Source: Tubiluchus corallicola
Taxonomy: Eukaryota > Priapulida > Priapulimorpha > Priapulimorphida > Tubiluchidae
Direction of reading: 5' to 3'
Length of the DNA stretch: 31,932 nt
Assembly (NCBI GenBank): GCA_030141605.1
Contig: JAQGDQ010000381.1
Location: forward strand, 1 to 31,932
Shown here: piece by piece, positions 11,201 through 18,299 of the stretch
Numbering within the stretch: the first letter of the stretch is position 1
Layout: the number at the start of each line of letters is the position of its first letter
The notes under the pieces: generated by a model
The model's database searches: none
Told to the model about the DNA's origin: nothing
The model's input: only the letters and a program-made list of their open reading frames with translations
Program-made: the position numbers and the translations under genes

Positions 11201-14200
11201 GAACATGGATTATCTCGGCTTAGAAATAACATAGAACGATGAGCTTGGTATCAAAATGATCCTCATGAAATACAGATTCAGTCGATTATTTAATTGATTT
11301 ACAGATCCTCATTGATTTAATTGTCAACTTATGGACGATTTTGCTATGCGAGCACACATTTAGATTTTAAAAAACAGAGTTGTTTGGGCCTTACAGTGAC
11401 AAACAAAGTCATCTTTTTTGCTTAGCATAACTGTTTATTGTTTGTGTACCATCTTCACGTCACATGCTGCTTAGTCAGTTACTTCATATCTGACACTGAG
11501 ACGCCATTACCCAAAATTATACATTTTATCTGAAACGAGATATATAAATTCCTTTAATAAACTAATTCATTTCTTACCAAAAGATCGATTACGATTAAGT
11601 GAAATTAATGAGAGACTTACAGTAAATAACTAAATAAAATTTACATACATCGTTGGCATTAAATCGTGAGTTACACAGAAACACGTCATCACTTGAACAC
11701 ATTGAAACTTGAATGACTGGAAATTGACTAGGATGCAAATATTGAAGCCAGATGTCCCCACTTGTAACTGTAAAATGCTATATTAAATTTAACAAACAAA
11801 AATCCTTGACAAGAGTAGAGGACAATCAGGGTAAAACCAAGGCACTTTAGTCAATAAAATGACCCTAGAAAAGACCATCCAGAGCTGACCATTGGCTATT
11901 CAAAGTGTGAAGCTTTAGTAATTACCATAAACTGTTGCTTTTGTTTTAGGGAGCACAGCAATGGTCTATGGCCAGTCATCTCAGCAGAAAACACACGGTA
12001 ATAACTGTCTCGCTCAGTCCGTAGTGAAACTCGTCGTCAAGGAACAGGCAAAAGACGGCTGCAACGTTCAGACCATTAAGCATTTATTTCACTTGCTTAG
12101 TAACATGAGTGCATCGGCAGAGTGCAGACGGATCATGCATAAGGTAAATTGAGTTTTGTTTGTGTTAAGCTACGAGTCATTCAATTGACTCTTTCAGGAT
12201 GCTGCATTTTTGCAGTGACATCGTTGTGCGCATGCGCATTTAGTGTAGGTCAAAGGTTAGGTGTACCACAGCAAAACATCTTGACTACAAACGTTACGCG
12301 ACACGTGTGTAAAGCAAAGCCATCTGCAGCATCAGTTCACTTATTTTACGTTTATTTACATATTGAAAAACTGCTCTTACTAAACTACGATTACATTGTG
12401 TTTGAAAATTTTTGTAGATTTCTACTCCTCATATAATGGATTTTCATGCAAAATTACTTATGAAATGCATTTGCTTATTTAAGAAAAATTGAAAATCGAC
12501 TTTTGATAAAAAAATTGAAAAAAGCTTTCAGTAACTGCAGTATTTGCAGTGTAATGTGTGTGGTTAGGGTAGTGTGGTGTAGTGTGGTCTGGGGTGTGTG
12601 TGGTTGGGTGACATGGTGTGGATATTGCGGTGCGCGTGGGTGGCATGGTGTGGTGTGATTGATATGGTTTGGATGGTGTGGTGGGTATAGCATGGCATGG
12701 GAGGGGTGGTATGGTACGGTATAGGTTTCTTTGGTTTGTGCGCAAAATCTTTTTGCGAGGCTTGGCTATTTTTCTAGAAAGAAGAATTTTTTGTCACCAC
12801 ACCACTGCGATTAAACACATGGCTTCACTTTCTTGTTTTAGTCTGGCTTCTTGCATGGCTTCGTTGACCTGAGCACGGCAACAAGAGGCAGGAAACTGAA
12901 GAAGATCATGGACAGTTTATGGCTTCAGTTCCTAGTTTGTTTCACATTCTCGGCTGATGGACAGCAGGCAGTGCTTAAAGTTACAGGTTTCCATCTAATG
13001 TCTTCTCCCATGTTAAGTTTAGTGTATCCAAGCACAAGAAAACCCTCCGTGTACTTGAACTTTTATACCACCTTTTGGCATGCAGGACTTGCGTCGGCAG
13101 TAACGCTGCATAAAACATGTAAATTTAAACTCCCGCGATGACTGTTAGGCGCAGCCATTTTGATGGTACATCGTTTGAAACAAGTTTTGATAACACTGTG
13201 TTAAGTTTGAAAAACTAATCAGAGCATTCATAGCATACATGTTACAACCAGTGCTAACTTATTGCAGATTCTTTAAATAAACTAGAATAGCTGTCTTTTG
13301 TTTGTCCATAAAAATATTTTTTAAGAAATAACAGTGTTCTACTATTTATTGCAAACCAAATTAGCATGTGCTAATTTGCATGTGTGCTAATTCATAGGAT
13401 TCATTAGCATGTGTACTAATTCATAGCATTCATCGGCATGTGCTAATTCGTAGCATTCATCGGCATGTGCTAATTCATAGCATTCATCGACATGTGTGCT
13501 AATTCTTAGCATTCATCAGCATGTGCTAATTCATAGCATTCATCAGCATGTGCTAATTCATAGCATTCATCAGCATGTGCTAATTCATAGCATTCATCAG
13601 CATGTGCTAATTCATAGCATTCATCAGCATGTGTGCTAATTCATAGCATTCATCAGCATGTGCTAATTCATAGCATTCATCAGCATGTGCTAATTCATAG
13701 CATTCATCAGCATGTGCTAATTCATAGCATTCATCAGCATGTGCTAATTCATAGCATTCATCAGCATGTGCTAATTCATAGCATTCATCCCATGTGCTAA
13801 TTCATAGCATTCATCAGCATGTGCTAATTCATAGCATTCATCAGCCATGTGCTAATTCATAGCATTCATCAGCCATGTGCTAATTCATAGCATTCATCAG
13901 CATGTGCTAATTCATAGCATTCATCCAGCATGTGCTAATTCATAGCATTCATCAGCATGTGCTAATTCATAGCATTCATCAGCATGTGCTAATTCATAGC
14001 ATTCATCAGCATGTGCTAATTCATAGCATTCATCAGCATGTGCTAATTCATAGCATTCATCAGCATGTGCTAATCATAGCATTCGTGTATTGTACATAGC
14101 ATTCATCACCATGTGCTAATTCATAGCATTCATCACCATGTGCTAATTCATAGCATTCATCAGCATGTGCTAATTCATAGCATTCATCAGCATGTGCTAA

Positions 14201-17200
14201 TTCATAGCATTCATCAGCATGTGCTAATTCATAGCATTCATCAGCATGTGCTAATTCATAGCATTCATCAGCATGTGCTAATTCATAGCATTCATCGACA
14301 TGTGTGCTAATTCGTAGCATTCATCACCATGTGCTAATTCATAGCATTCATCAGCATGTGCTAATTCATAGCATTCATCAGCATGTGCTAATTCATAGCA
14401 TTTATCAGCATGTGCTAATTCATAGCATTCATCACCATGTGCTAATTCATAGCATTCATCAGCATGTGCTAATTCATAGCATTCATCAGCATGTGCTAAT
14501 TCATAGCATTCATCACCATGTGCTAATTCATAGCATTCATCAGCATGTGCTAATTCATAGCATTCATCAGCATGTGCTAATTCATAGCATTCATCAGCAT
14601 GTGCTAATTCATAGCATTCATCAGCATGTGCTAATTCATAGCATTCATCACCATGTGCTAATTCTTAGCATTCATCACCATGTGCTAATTCATAGCATTC
14701 ATCAGCATGTGCTAATTCATAGCATTCATCAGCATGTGCTAATTCATAGCATTCATCAGCATGTGCTAATTCATAGCATTCATCGACATGTGTGCTAATT
14801 CGTAGCATTCATCACATGCGCTAATTCGTAGCATTCATCAGCATGTGCTAATTAGCTTTTTTCAACGGATTTTTTACCAAATGTTGAGAGCTTTAGGAGG
14901 CTTTAAGCTGCAGTCTATAGCGTAATCCATCCCTGGTGCTAATAGATATTTCATTGTTTAGGAATGCTAGAAATTTTGCTAGATTACGGATCATCCTGCA
15001 CTGATAGACAGCAAGACAATGTCTCAGTCATCATACGAAACTTGTGCTTTCATCCCGCGAACAAACAGAAAATGCTCAGCTGTGGTAAGAACTTTGCAAT
15101 GAGTAACTTTGCTTGAAACACGTCTTCTAGGATGGATATTAACTCCTTGAGGACCGCACCATTCAAAATAAATCTTATAAGAGCTATGATTTTTCTGCTA
15201 CTGTATGAGCACAGACATAACTAAATGATTACAAATTAGGCACTGTTCTATTCGGGAGAATTTCGACTATCCAATCATGTTATTTATTTAAGCATTTATA
15301 AGTGATTTAATTGGATAAAATTATGAAAAATGCCCCTTTCAGGTCGTCCAACTTAGCCTATTGAGTAGCTTAGTCTGGCGTACACTTGCGTGGTCATACT
15401 ATTTTATTGGTCACCTGCTTGGTACAGCCCAAGAGAATTGTCTGCTGTACAAATAACCAATCAGCCAAGGAGAAATTAAGGTCATTTCATCTTTTAACAG
15501 GAATTTCTCCTTAAAAATAGAGTAGACTTGAGATCAAAGTTTATCAGAGTGTTGTATCTGGATAGATGAAATTTTCTGCATTAGCTGATTTCACACAAGT
15601 GATACTGTACATTGTTACAGTGCAAACACTGCAGTTACTGAAAGATTTTTTCAATTTATTCGTCAAAAATTGATTTTTAATTTGTCTAAGGTAAGCAAAT
15701 GCATTACACATATAATTTTGTATGAATATCTGTTGTGTGGGGAGTAAAAACCTACAAAAATTATCCAATATAACGTAATTGCTGCTTAGTGAGTGCAGTT
15801 TTTCATGAACCCGTGCAAAATGCAGCAAAAGCTTACGGACCTGAAAGAGCAGTCTGCGTAGAACAGAAATTGTTACATTTGGTTTGTTGTTGCAGAAAAT
15901 GTTGTGAAGTTTCTTCTAGAGCTGCTAGAATCTCCGCACGTTCAACGGCAGCACGCTGGCATCTGCGCTTTATGGGCTCTTTCTTCTAATAACCAAAAGG
16001 TGAAATCTTTGAATGTTTTAGCATATCCGTTGATACACATCGTGTAGGTGGCGGCATATCTAAGAACATCATTAGCGGCAGCTCCACGCTGGGTAGTTGA
16101 AATATCGGTGGGGGTGCAATGAATTCCTGCGCTGCAATGTTGTAGAGGATCTCGAAGATGTCAGCATGTGAAGAGTAGCCATATTGCTGTTTGCCCGGAG
16201 GCGATTTTAAATAACTATGGAAGTTTTTGCTGAATCAGAGTGGTTTATTTAGGATATTGCATCAAAGATCAGAATGAATGAACAAAATGATTACGTATAA
16301 TGCACCTTTAGCATAATTTATTATCCTAATTTAAGAAATGTTCCTTTAATTACAAGAGTAAAACTGCAAATAAAATATCGTTCTAAATATTAAGTATCTG
16401 CTAGACACCACATTAAGTTCTTATCACCGAATGTGTCAAAAATCGTCTTCCTTCAAACAGCAATACGAGTACTCTTCGCATGCTGAAATCTTCAAGATCC
16501 TCCATGTTGCTGTCAAACAAATTCAATCCAGCATGCATAAACACCATGAGAATTTATTGATTAGTTTTCCGATTGTTTTACACCCGCACTGACCGGCACC
16601 CGGTAACGCGCACATTTGCTGTGTGGACAATGTTTCAGCGTATCCAAGATAAACAAACCAATGCAGTGGGTTGTGCCAAAATTGTTACCCTAAAATATAC
16701 CGAAATCGGCGATATATCGAATTAAAAATAGCCAGTTTTGCGTTTGTTATGTGCCTGCAGGGCGGCGCCACTGATGCTTTCGTGGTAGCAAAATTTCATT
16801 GCTGTTTATCAGCACCGGTAGTACATGTGTAGCATTTGAATGGTTTCATTTATAGGTACGGAGAACGACCTATAGGTAATTACAGTAAACTACATGTAAG
16901 TCAAACACCTCGCGACTGGAAAATTTGTTTGAGTTATGCGAAAGTTCGAGTTTGACAATGTCCATAAAAAAACTCATGGTTTGAGTCACTCATCAACATC
17001 GAACAATATACTACAGCCTGTGGAAATGACAAACTGAGCCTTTAATCAAATATCAAACAACATTTTTTTTATGAATAATGAAAAATAAAATGACTGGTCC
17101 ACCTCTATTGTAGTCTGAGTAGCATAGTTAATAGAATTCAGTAATAATAATATTGTGATCTACGTTAAACCACATTTGGTAAGTCATGTTGTGTGGTAAG

Positions 17201-18299
17201 GTAATACAAGAAATCTTAGTATTTTTGCCAAAATTAACAGTTAAAATCGTAATGTGATGCACCCTTTTGTGTGGGATTTCTTGCTTGGGCATTTGTTCCA
17301 GACAGGCGAGGTCAGGGGCGGAACTAGGGGGGAGCGAGGGGGGCGCCCGCCCCCCTGCAAAATCGGACAAATAATTTTTTTGCACTGAAAATTGCAGTTC
17401 GCATGTAATCATTTTCAATGAATTAGAATTAGGTAAAAAAATGTTTGGTAGCTTCAGTGTATATTTTCTTAAAACTTTCTGTAAATAACAATTTAGTTAG
17501 AGGCACATTAATAACGTTAGGTTAACTGAGAGTTAATTTTCTCATTATTGCTCTGTCCGCTACGCCGTCCTACACACATGCTAATTATAGGCCTGCATGC
17601 AGTATAAAAGGGGTTAAAAATGGGCTTAACCATTATTTAACCACTTCGGATACCTCGCCTCCCCAGAAAATTTTTGCGCCCCCCCTGCTTGCCACATCTA
17701 GTTCCGGCCCTGGGCGAGGTAATTTCATTTAGATTCTTATGAATTGCACCAGTTATGCGATAATTCGTGTTACAGATTTTGAGTTACACGATGTTTGGTA
17801 AAGAGGAAAATGAAAGGGGAAATCCATTCCACGAGATCTGTTCGAGATACTCAAGAATTCGAATTATAACAGTTTGAATTATACGTAGTTTACTGTAGTA
17901 TGAAGTAAAAATTATGAAAGCATGTCATAGCAAAGTGTTTTTACAAACTGCAGGTCAGAATTCACTACTCAGTGGCAGGCATTTTTCTCAGCCACTCAAC
18001 TTTCCCACTCATTTACTAACTAGACCCAGTACTGCTTAACTTTGCAGCCAAGTACACTTTTCAACCAAGTCAGCTATTTCTTCCATCCCATCTACAAGAA
18101 CAACTACAATACTAGCCGATGTTCTATATAATCACGAAAAAGCTTTGATGTTTTTTGTTTTCTGCAACAGGGCAAGACTATTCTGAAAGGAGCAGCTTTG
18201 TGCAAGGTGCAGAAACTGATAAATAAAATAGCACCGTGTGAGAAACATGAGAGTTTGTTGAACGATGCAAAAAGCCTCGTAGAAGCGTTATCCGAGTAA
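2012..18299 (+). CDS. RTTN: Rotatin-like gene, C-terminal part (nine exons joined)
   Basis: Nine exons (2012-2220, 7968-8153, 9322-9491, 10666-10792, 11950-12143, 12842-12986, 14962-15084, 15896-15999, 18171-18299) join with compatible phases into one open frame of about 461 residues plus stop. Recognition rests on remembered resemblance to vertebrate rotatin, especially the run AKQSALE...LMKEILHRVNELHSQLVLDGL and the C-terminal segment NLCFHPANKQKML followed by CALWAL. Rotatin is a very large (about 2,200 residues in human) armadillo/HEAT-like helical protein of centrioles and basal bodies; it is needed for centriole assembly and ciliary function, and mutations affect left-right axis and brain size. 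Here the chain is Leu-rich and helical with no signal peptide or obvious membrane segment. The gene start is outside the window. The family call is confident for the middle and last exons and less so for the first. No database search was possible. Confidence 0.85.
2256..3577 (+). repeat. 30-bp minisatellite, about 44 copies
   Basis: The consensus unit is TTACCTGTTAGATACATTTA followed by GTAACATTTC. Variants (TTGAG/TTTAG, GGAAAACTTCTTCGATG, GCTG for CCTG, TTCACTAGCATTTCC) recur in blocks, indicating local unit duplication, especially 2881-2970 and 3121-3380. It starts about 35 bp after the donor of the rotatin exon at 2220. The 315-residue open frame across it is exon read-through plus repeat and is not called as a gene. 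Confidence 0.96.
3578..3880 (+). repeat. Dispersed repeat, copy A
   Basis: This matches 11037-11375 in the same orientation, for example GTTGCTAAGTG and CAATGGCTAACTTTA here against CAATGGCTGACTTTA there, and TTTGCTATGCAAGCACACAT against TTTGCTATGCGAGCACACAT. There is no coding frame and no clear terminal repeats; copy B has an extra stretch of about 60 bp. The family is unknown. Confidence 0.85.
3881..4187. other. Intron sequence without recognised feature
   Basis: Single-copy-looking intron DNA between dispersed repeat A and the right inverted-repeat arm. Short open frames here have no protein-like character. Confidence 0.6.
4188..5091 (+). repeat. Right copy of the inverted repeat with terminal subrepeats
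   Basis: Bases 4188-4884 are the inverted partner of 1-711. From about 4816 to 5091 there are four irregular subrepeats of roughly 63-85 bp, each with ACAAAACTTGTTTTTTATTG, then CAGCTGTGCTGTGCTG and a GTTCAACCGTGTACAATG-like end. The array stops sharply at CTTAGTTCAACC, about 5091. The hairpin partner lies at 4262-4297. Together with the left copy it encloses a rotatin exon and two minisatellites. The family is not recognised; no transposase frame was found. Confidence 0.9.
5092..5274 (-). other. Unexplained open stretch, possible coding fragment
   Basis: The stretch between the inverted-repeat end and 5274 is less AT-rich than its surroundings. The minus strand is open from ATG 5272-5274 for about 60 residues before entering repeat DNA (MSSHGNGYSKNTTARQVPVT, then LSSKDLTENFCHFEFFPPV). 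The plus strand is also open for about 36 residues from a possible acceptor at about 5082 (TDVDISHDAFLKVGNWREEF) up to a TAG. Neither was recognised. It may be a relic exon or chance. Confidence 0.2.
5474..6498. mobile_element. hAT-like nonautonomous element with 8-bp TSD
   Basis: The left end is CAGTGAGTGGCGGC and the right end is GCAGTCACTG, with a perfect 8-bp flanking duplication CCAGTACT at 5466-5473 and 6499-6506. Eight-base duplications and CAGTGGCGG-type termini are characteristic of hAT transposons. The outer parts match the element at 19516-19987 in inverted orientation. The interior holds a second copy of subterminal sequence (5606-5650 against 6170-6211), suggesting a nested insertion, plus an (ATC)n tract. 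There is no transposase frame. Confidence 0.85.
5783..5811 (+). repeat. (ATC)n microsatellite
   Basis: Nearly ten uninterrupted ATC units inside the hAT-like element. Confidence 0.95.
6499..7826 (+). repeat. 53-bp minisatellite, about 25 copies, with 159-bp higher order
   Basis: The unit contains CAGTACTCACACTTTTT, then GAAGCATTTTAG (or CAAACATTTTAG), TTTCATCAG and TAACTGTAAATT; period 53. From about 6920 to 7720 three unit types alternate (AATCAG...GAAGCAATTTAG, CATCAG...TAAAGCATTTTAG, CACCAG...CAAACATTTTAG), giving a 159-bp higher-order repeat: the AATCAG type starts at 7082, 7241, 7400 and 7559. The first unit begins in the target-site duplication of the preceding hAT element. It ends about 140 bp before the exon at 7968. 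Confidence 0.96.
7968..8153 (+). CDS. RTTN: Rotatin-like exon 2 of window
   Basis: The acceptor is TTTCCCGTCTAG ending at 7967 and the donor is GAAG|GTACAT at 8154; both borders are phase 1. It encodes VHEDTSLSEETT...SAKQSALEG, about 62 residues. The segment MRVLFAVSVSAKQSALE is the part that most recalls vertebrate rotatin (a helix followed by AKQ-ALE). The ATG at 7910 upstream of the acceptor is not a plausible start because an AG acceptor and phase-matched partners exist. The exon begins about 140 bp after the end of the 53-bp minisatellite. Confidence 0.85.
8370..9099 (+). mobile_element. MITE-like element, copy M1
   Basis: The imperfect terminal repeats are TTAACTCGTCCAGGACCGTA on the left and, reversed, ATAACTCATTCAGGACTGCA on the right. 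The body matches M2 (15139-15853) in inverted orientation over nearly its whole length, and M3 (12184-12556) in part. The TTAA at the left border hints at a piggyBac-like target, but the right border is TTAT, so the superfamily is open. It fills most of the intron between exons 8153 and 9322. The 68-residue minus-strand frame inside is not a gene. Confidence 0.8.
9322..9491 (+). CDS. RTTN: Rotatin-like exon 3 of window, donor duplicated
   Basis: The acceptor is CGTGTTTTAG ending at 9321 and the primary donor is GTTAAG|GTAAATG at 9492. It enters in phase 1 (G + GC gives Gly) and leaves in phase 0. It encodes GNLMKEILHRVNELHSQL...NLFMYQSEQVK, about 57 residues, strongly reminiscent of rotatin. 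The last 19 bases of the exon and the first 30 of the intron are tandemly repeated twice more (period 49 bp), giving candidate alternative donors at 9541 and 9590. Use of either adds 49 or 98 bases and reaches an in-frame TGA after SLPE, so only the first donor keeps the frame. Confidence 0.88.
9473..9619 (+). repeat. 49-bp tandem triplication across a splice donor
   Basis: Three consecutive copies begin CCAGAGTGAACAAGTTAAG, CCAGAGTGAACAAGTCAAG and TCAGAGTAAACAAGTTAAG, each followed by GTAAATG or GTAAAAG and an AATCAATAATTTTAAGCT tail. The GT positions 9492, 9541 and 9590 are exactly 49 bp apart. The first copy is the real exon/intron border; the other two are intronic. Confidence 0.95.
9620..10131. 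other. Intron sequence, AT-rich, nothing recognised
   Basis: Contains short GATTTCTGATT-like direct repeats at 9640-9700 and otherwise nothing that could be assigned. Confidence 0.6.
10132..10400 (+). mobile_element. pogo/Tc1-mariner-like element, left end
   Basis: It starts at CAGTGTTCCCTCGTTACTTC preceded by TA, followed by several CGCGG-rich segments (TTATCGCGG, TTTCGCGGG, TTTTGCGGG). CAGT...CCCTCG...CGCGGTT termini preceded by TA are typical of pogo/Tigger-type elements and their MITEs. A matching right terminus was not found, so the right border is approximate and the copy is probably truncated; sequence to about 10620 may still belong to it. The overlapping open frames on both strands are not called as genes. 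Confidence 0.6.
10666..10792 (+). CDS. RTTN: Rotatin-like exon 4 of window
   Basis: The acceptor is AATATTACAG ending at 10665 and the donor is GGACG|GTAAGT at 10793, close to consensus. Entry is phase 0 and exit is phase 1. It encodes VAALECQLTSITHTLWPWAL...AKHVD, 42 residues plus a split Gly. It is too short to appear as a free ORF with its own ATG; it is supported by phase agreement with both neighbours and by helical, Leu/Ala-rich content typical of rotatin repeats. Confidence 0.82.
11037..11375 (+). repeat. Dispersed repeat, copy B
   Basis: Same-orientation partner of 3578-3880, diverged, with an extra AT-rich stretch of about 60 bp near 11275-11335. It sits in the intron between exons 10792 and 11950. 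No coding potential was recognised. Confidence 0.85.
11376..11949. other. Intron sequence without recognised feature
   Basis: AT-rich, without tandem repeats or protein-like open frames; it ends in the acceptor of the exon at 11950. Confidence 0.6.
11950..12143 (+). CDS. RTTN: Rotatin-like exon 5 of window
   Basis: The acceptor is TTGTTTTAG ending at 11949 and the donor is CATAAG|GTAAATTG at 12144. It enters in phase 1 (G + GG gives Gly) and leaves in phase 0. It encodes GSTAMVYGQSSQQKTHGNN then CLAQSVVKLVVKEQ and HLFHLLSNMSASAECRRIM, about 65 residues. The last helical stretch, followed by SGF in the next exon, looks like an armadillo/HEAT-type helix pair in the rotatin C-terminal region. 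Confidence 0.85.
12184..12556 (+). mobile_element. MITE-like element, copy M3 (truncated)
   Basis: It begins TTGACTCTTTCAGGATGCTG, related to the ends of M1 and M2. About 150 bp of unrelated sequence follows, then a segment matching M1 (AAAACTGCTCT, TTTCTACTCCTCA, GAAATGCATTTGCTTA, AAGCTTTCAGTAACTGCAG). It stops at about 12556, where a TG-rich tract begins, so it lacks the distal half. Confidence 0.7.
12557..12725 (+). repeat. G/T-rich degenerate repeat
   Basis: Low-complexity TGTGGT / GGTATGG / GGTGTGG sequence, very poor in C on the + strand. Proline/histidine/threonine-rich frames on the minus strand arise from this composition and are not genes. It lies just 3' of the truncated MITE and about 120 bp before an exon acceptor. 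Confidence 0.9.
12842..12986 (+). CDS. RTTN: Rotatin-like exon 6 of window
   Basis: The acceptor is TTCTTGTTTTAG ending at 12841 and the donor is TTACAG|GTTTCC at 12987. Entry is phase 0 and exit is phase 1. It encodes SGFLHGFVDLSTATRGRK, then LWLQFLVCFTFSADGQQAVLK, 48 residues plus a split Gly. The LWLQFL and DGQQ elements resemble vertebrate rotatin. Alternative starts inside the exon are irrelevant because it is internal. A G-rich TG tract lies about 120 bp upstream. Confidence 0.85.
12987..13362. other. Intron sequence without recognised feature
   Basis: The open frame starting in the preceding exon runs past the donor to 13141 but loses protein-like character. Nothing else was assigned. 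Confidence 0.6.
13363..14853 (+). repeat. 27-bp minisatellite, about 55 copies
   Basis: The consensus unit is GCATGTGCTAATTCATAGCA followed by TTCATCA. Variants include an extra GT (GTGTGCTAATTC), CACCATG for CAGCATG, CGACATG and TTCGTAG. A block beginning with CACCATG and ending with CGACATGTGTGC is seen at 14109-14310 and again, longer, at 14325-14800, implying segmental duplication inside the array. Period 27 gives 9-residue repeat open frames on both strands, which are not called as genes. It lies in the intron before the exon at 14962. Confidence 0.97.
14962..15084 (+). CDS. RTTN: Rotatin-like exon 7 of window
   Basis: The acceptor is TTCATTGTTTAG ending at 14961 and the donor is AGCTGTG|GTAAGA at 15085; both borders are phase 1. 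It encodes GMLEILLDYGSSCTDRQQDN, then VIIRNLCFHPANKQKMLSC, about 41 residues. The NLCFHPANK segment resembles the C-terminal conserved part of rotatin. Its acceptor lies about 110 bp downstream of the large 27-bp minisatellite. Confidence 0.87.
15139..15853 (-). mobile_element. MITE-like element, copy M2 (inverted)
   Basis: Its left end, TTAACTCCTTGAGGACCGCA, equals the right end of M1 reversed, and its right part (CTTACGGACCTGAAAGAG) equals the left end of M1 reversed. The body matches throughout, for example ATCAAAGTTTATCAGAGTGTTG and GCAAATGCATTACACATATA stretches. It ends about 40 bp before the exon at 15896. Confidence 0.8.
15896..15999 (+). CDS. RTTN: Rotatin-like exon 8 of window
   Basis: The acceptor is TTTGTTGTTGCAG ending at 15895 and the donor is CAAAAG|GTGAAA at 16000. 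It enters in phase 1 (G + AA gives Glu) and leaves in phase 0. It encodes ENVVKFLLELLESPHVQRQH, then AGICALWALSSNNQK, 35 residues. The repeat-like AGICALWALSSNNQK matches the last helical repeat of rotatin, in which AAALWAL-type sequence is typical. A MITE ends only about 40 bp before the exon, so its acceptor polypyrimidine tract sits almost against mobile DNA. Confidence 0.88.
16137..16516. repeat. Inverted repeat with arms of about 80 bp
   Basis: The arm at about 16137-16220 (AGGATCTCGAAGATGTCAGC, ATGTGAAGAGTA, ATTGCTGTTTG) pairs with the arm at about 16433-16516 (CAAACAGCAAT, TACTCTTCGCAT, GCTGAAATCTTCAAGATCCT). The spacer is about 210 bp and AT-rich. It may be the termini of an unclassified MITE; no target duplication was found. 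Confidence 0.75.
16517..16882. other. Intron sequence without recognised feature
   Basis: Contains short GC-rich patches (CCGGCACCCGGTAACGCGC at about 16592, GGGCGGCGCCACTGATGC at about 16761) that may be remnants of DNA elements, but no ends could be defined. Confidence 0.5.
16883..17895 (+). mobile_element. pogo/Tc1-like nonautonomous element, copy P1 (interrupted)
   Basis: It starts CAGTAAACTACATGTAAGTC and ends GAATTATACGTAGTTTACTG, with TA on both sides (16881-16882 and 17896-17897). The body matches P2 (26751-27226), including an identical stretch around CAAACTGAGCCTTTAATCAA. A 400-bp hAT-like element plus its 8-bp duplication is inserted at 17313. Without that insertion it is about 605 bp. 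It lies in the last rotatin intron. Confidence 0.85.
17313..17712. mobile_element. 400-bp hAT-like MITE nested in P1
   Basis: The termini are CAGGGGCGGAACTAG and CTAGTTCCGGCCCTG (one mismatch), flanked by a perfect 8-bp duplication GGCGAGGT at 17305-17312 and 17713-17720. The subterminal parts are GC-rich (GGGGGGCGCCCGCCCCCC), the centre AT-rich. Both the 8-bp duplication and the CAGGGGCGGA end are hAT hallmarks. There is no transposase frame. Confidence 0.93.
18171..18299 (+). CDS. RTTN: Rotatin-like terminal exon
   Basis: The acceptor is TTTCTGCAACAG ending at 18170. The exon is phase 0, encodes GKTILKGAALCKVQKLINKI then HESLLNDAKSLVEALSE, and stops at TAA 18297-18299 (42 residues). The basic stretch KGAALCKVQKL followed by a short helical tail is how rotatin proteins end. 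The 3'UTR runs to the AATAAA at 18500, about 200 bp downstream. The minus-strand open frame over this exon is a shadow. Confidence 0.87.
   Translation, partial: GKTILKGAALCKVQKLINKIAPCEKHESLLNDAKSLVEALSE

Noticed and set aside
12475-12745. Pro/His/Thr-rich minus-strand proteins
   Set aside because: Products of the G/T-rich low-complexity tract.
14060-14798. Nine-residue repeat proteins on both strands (HVLIHSIHQ and ECYELAHAD)
   Set aside because: Both come from the 27-bp array; equally long frames on opposite strands argue for repeat artefact.
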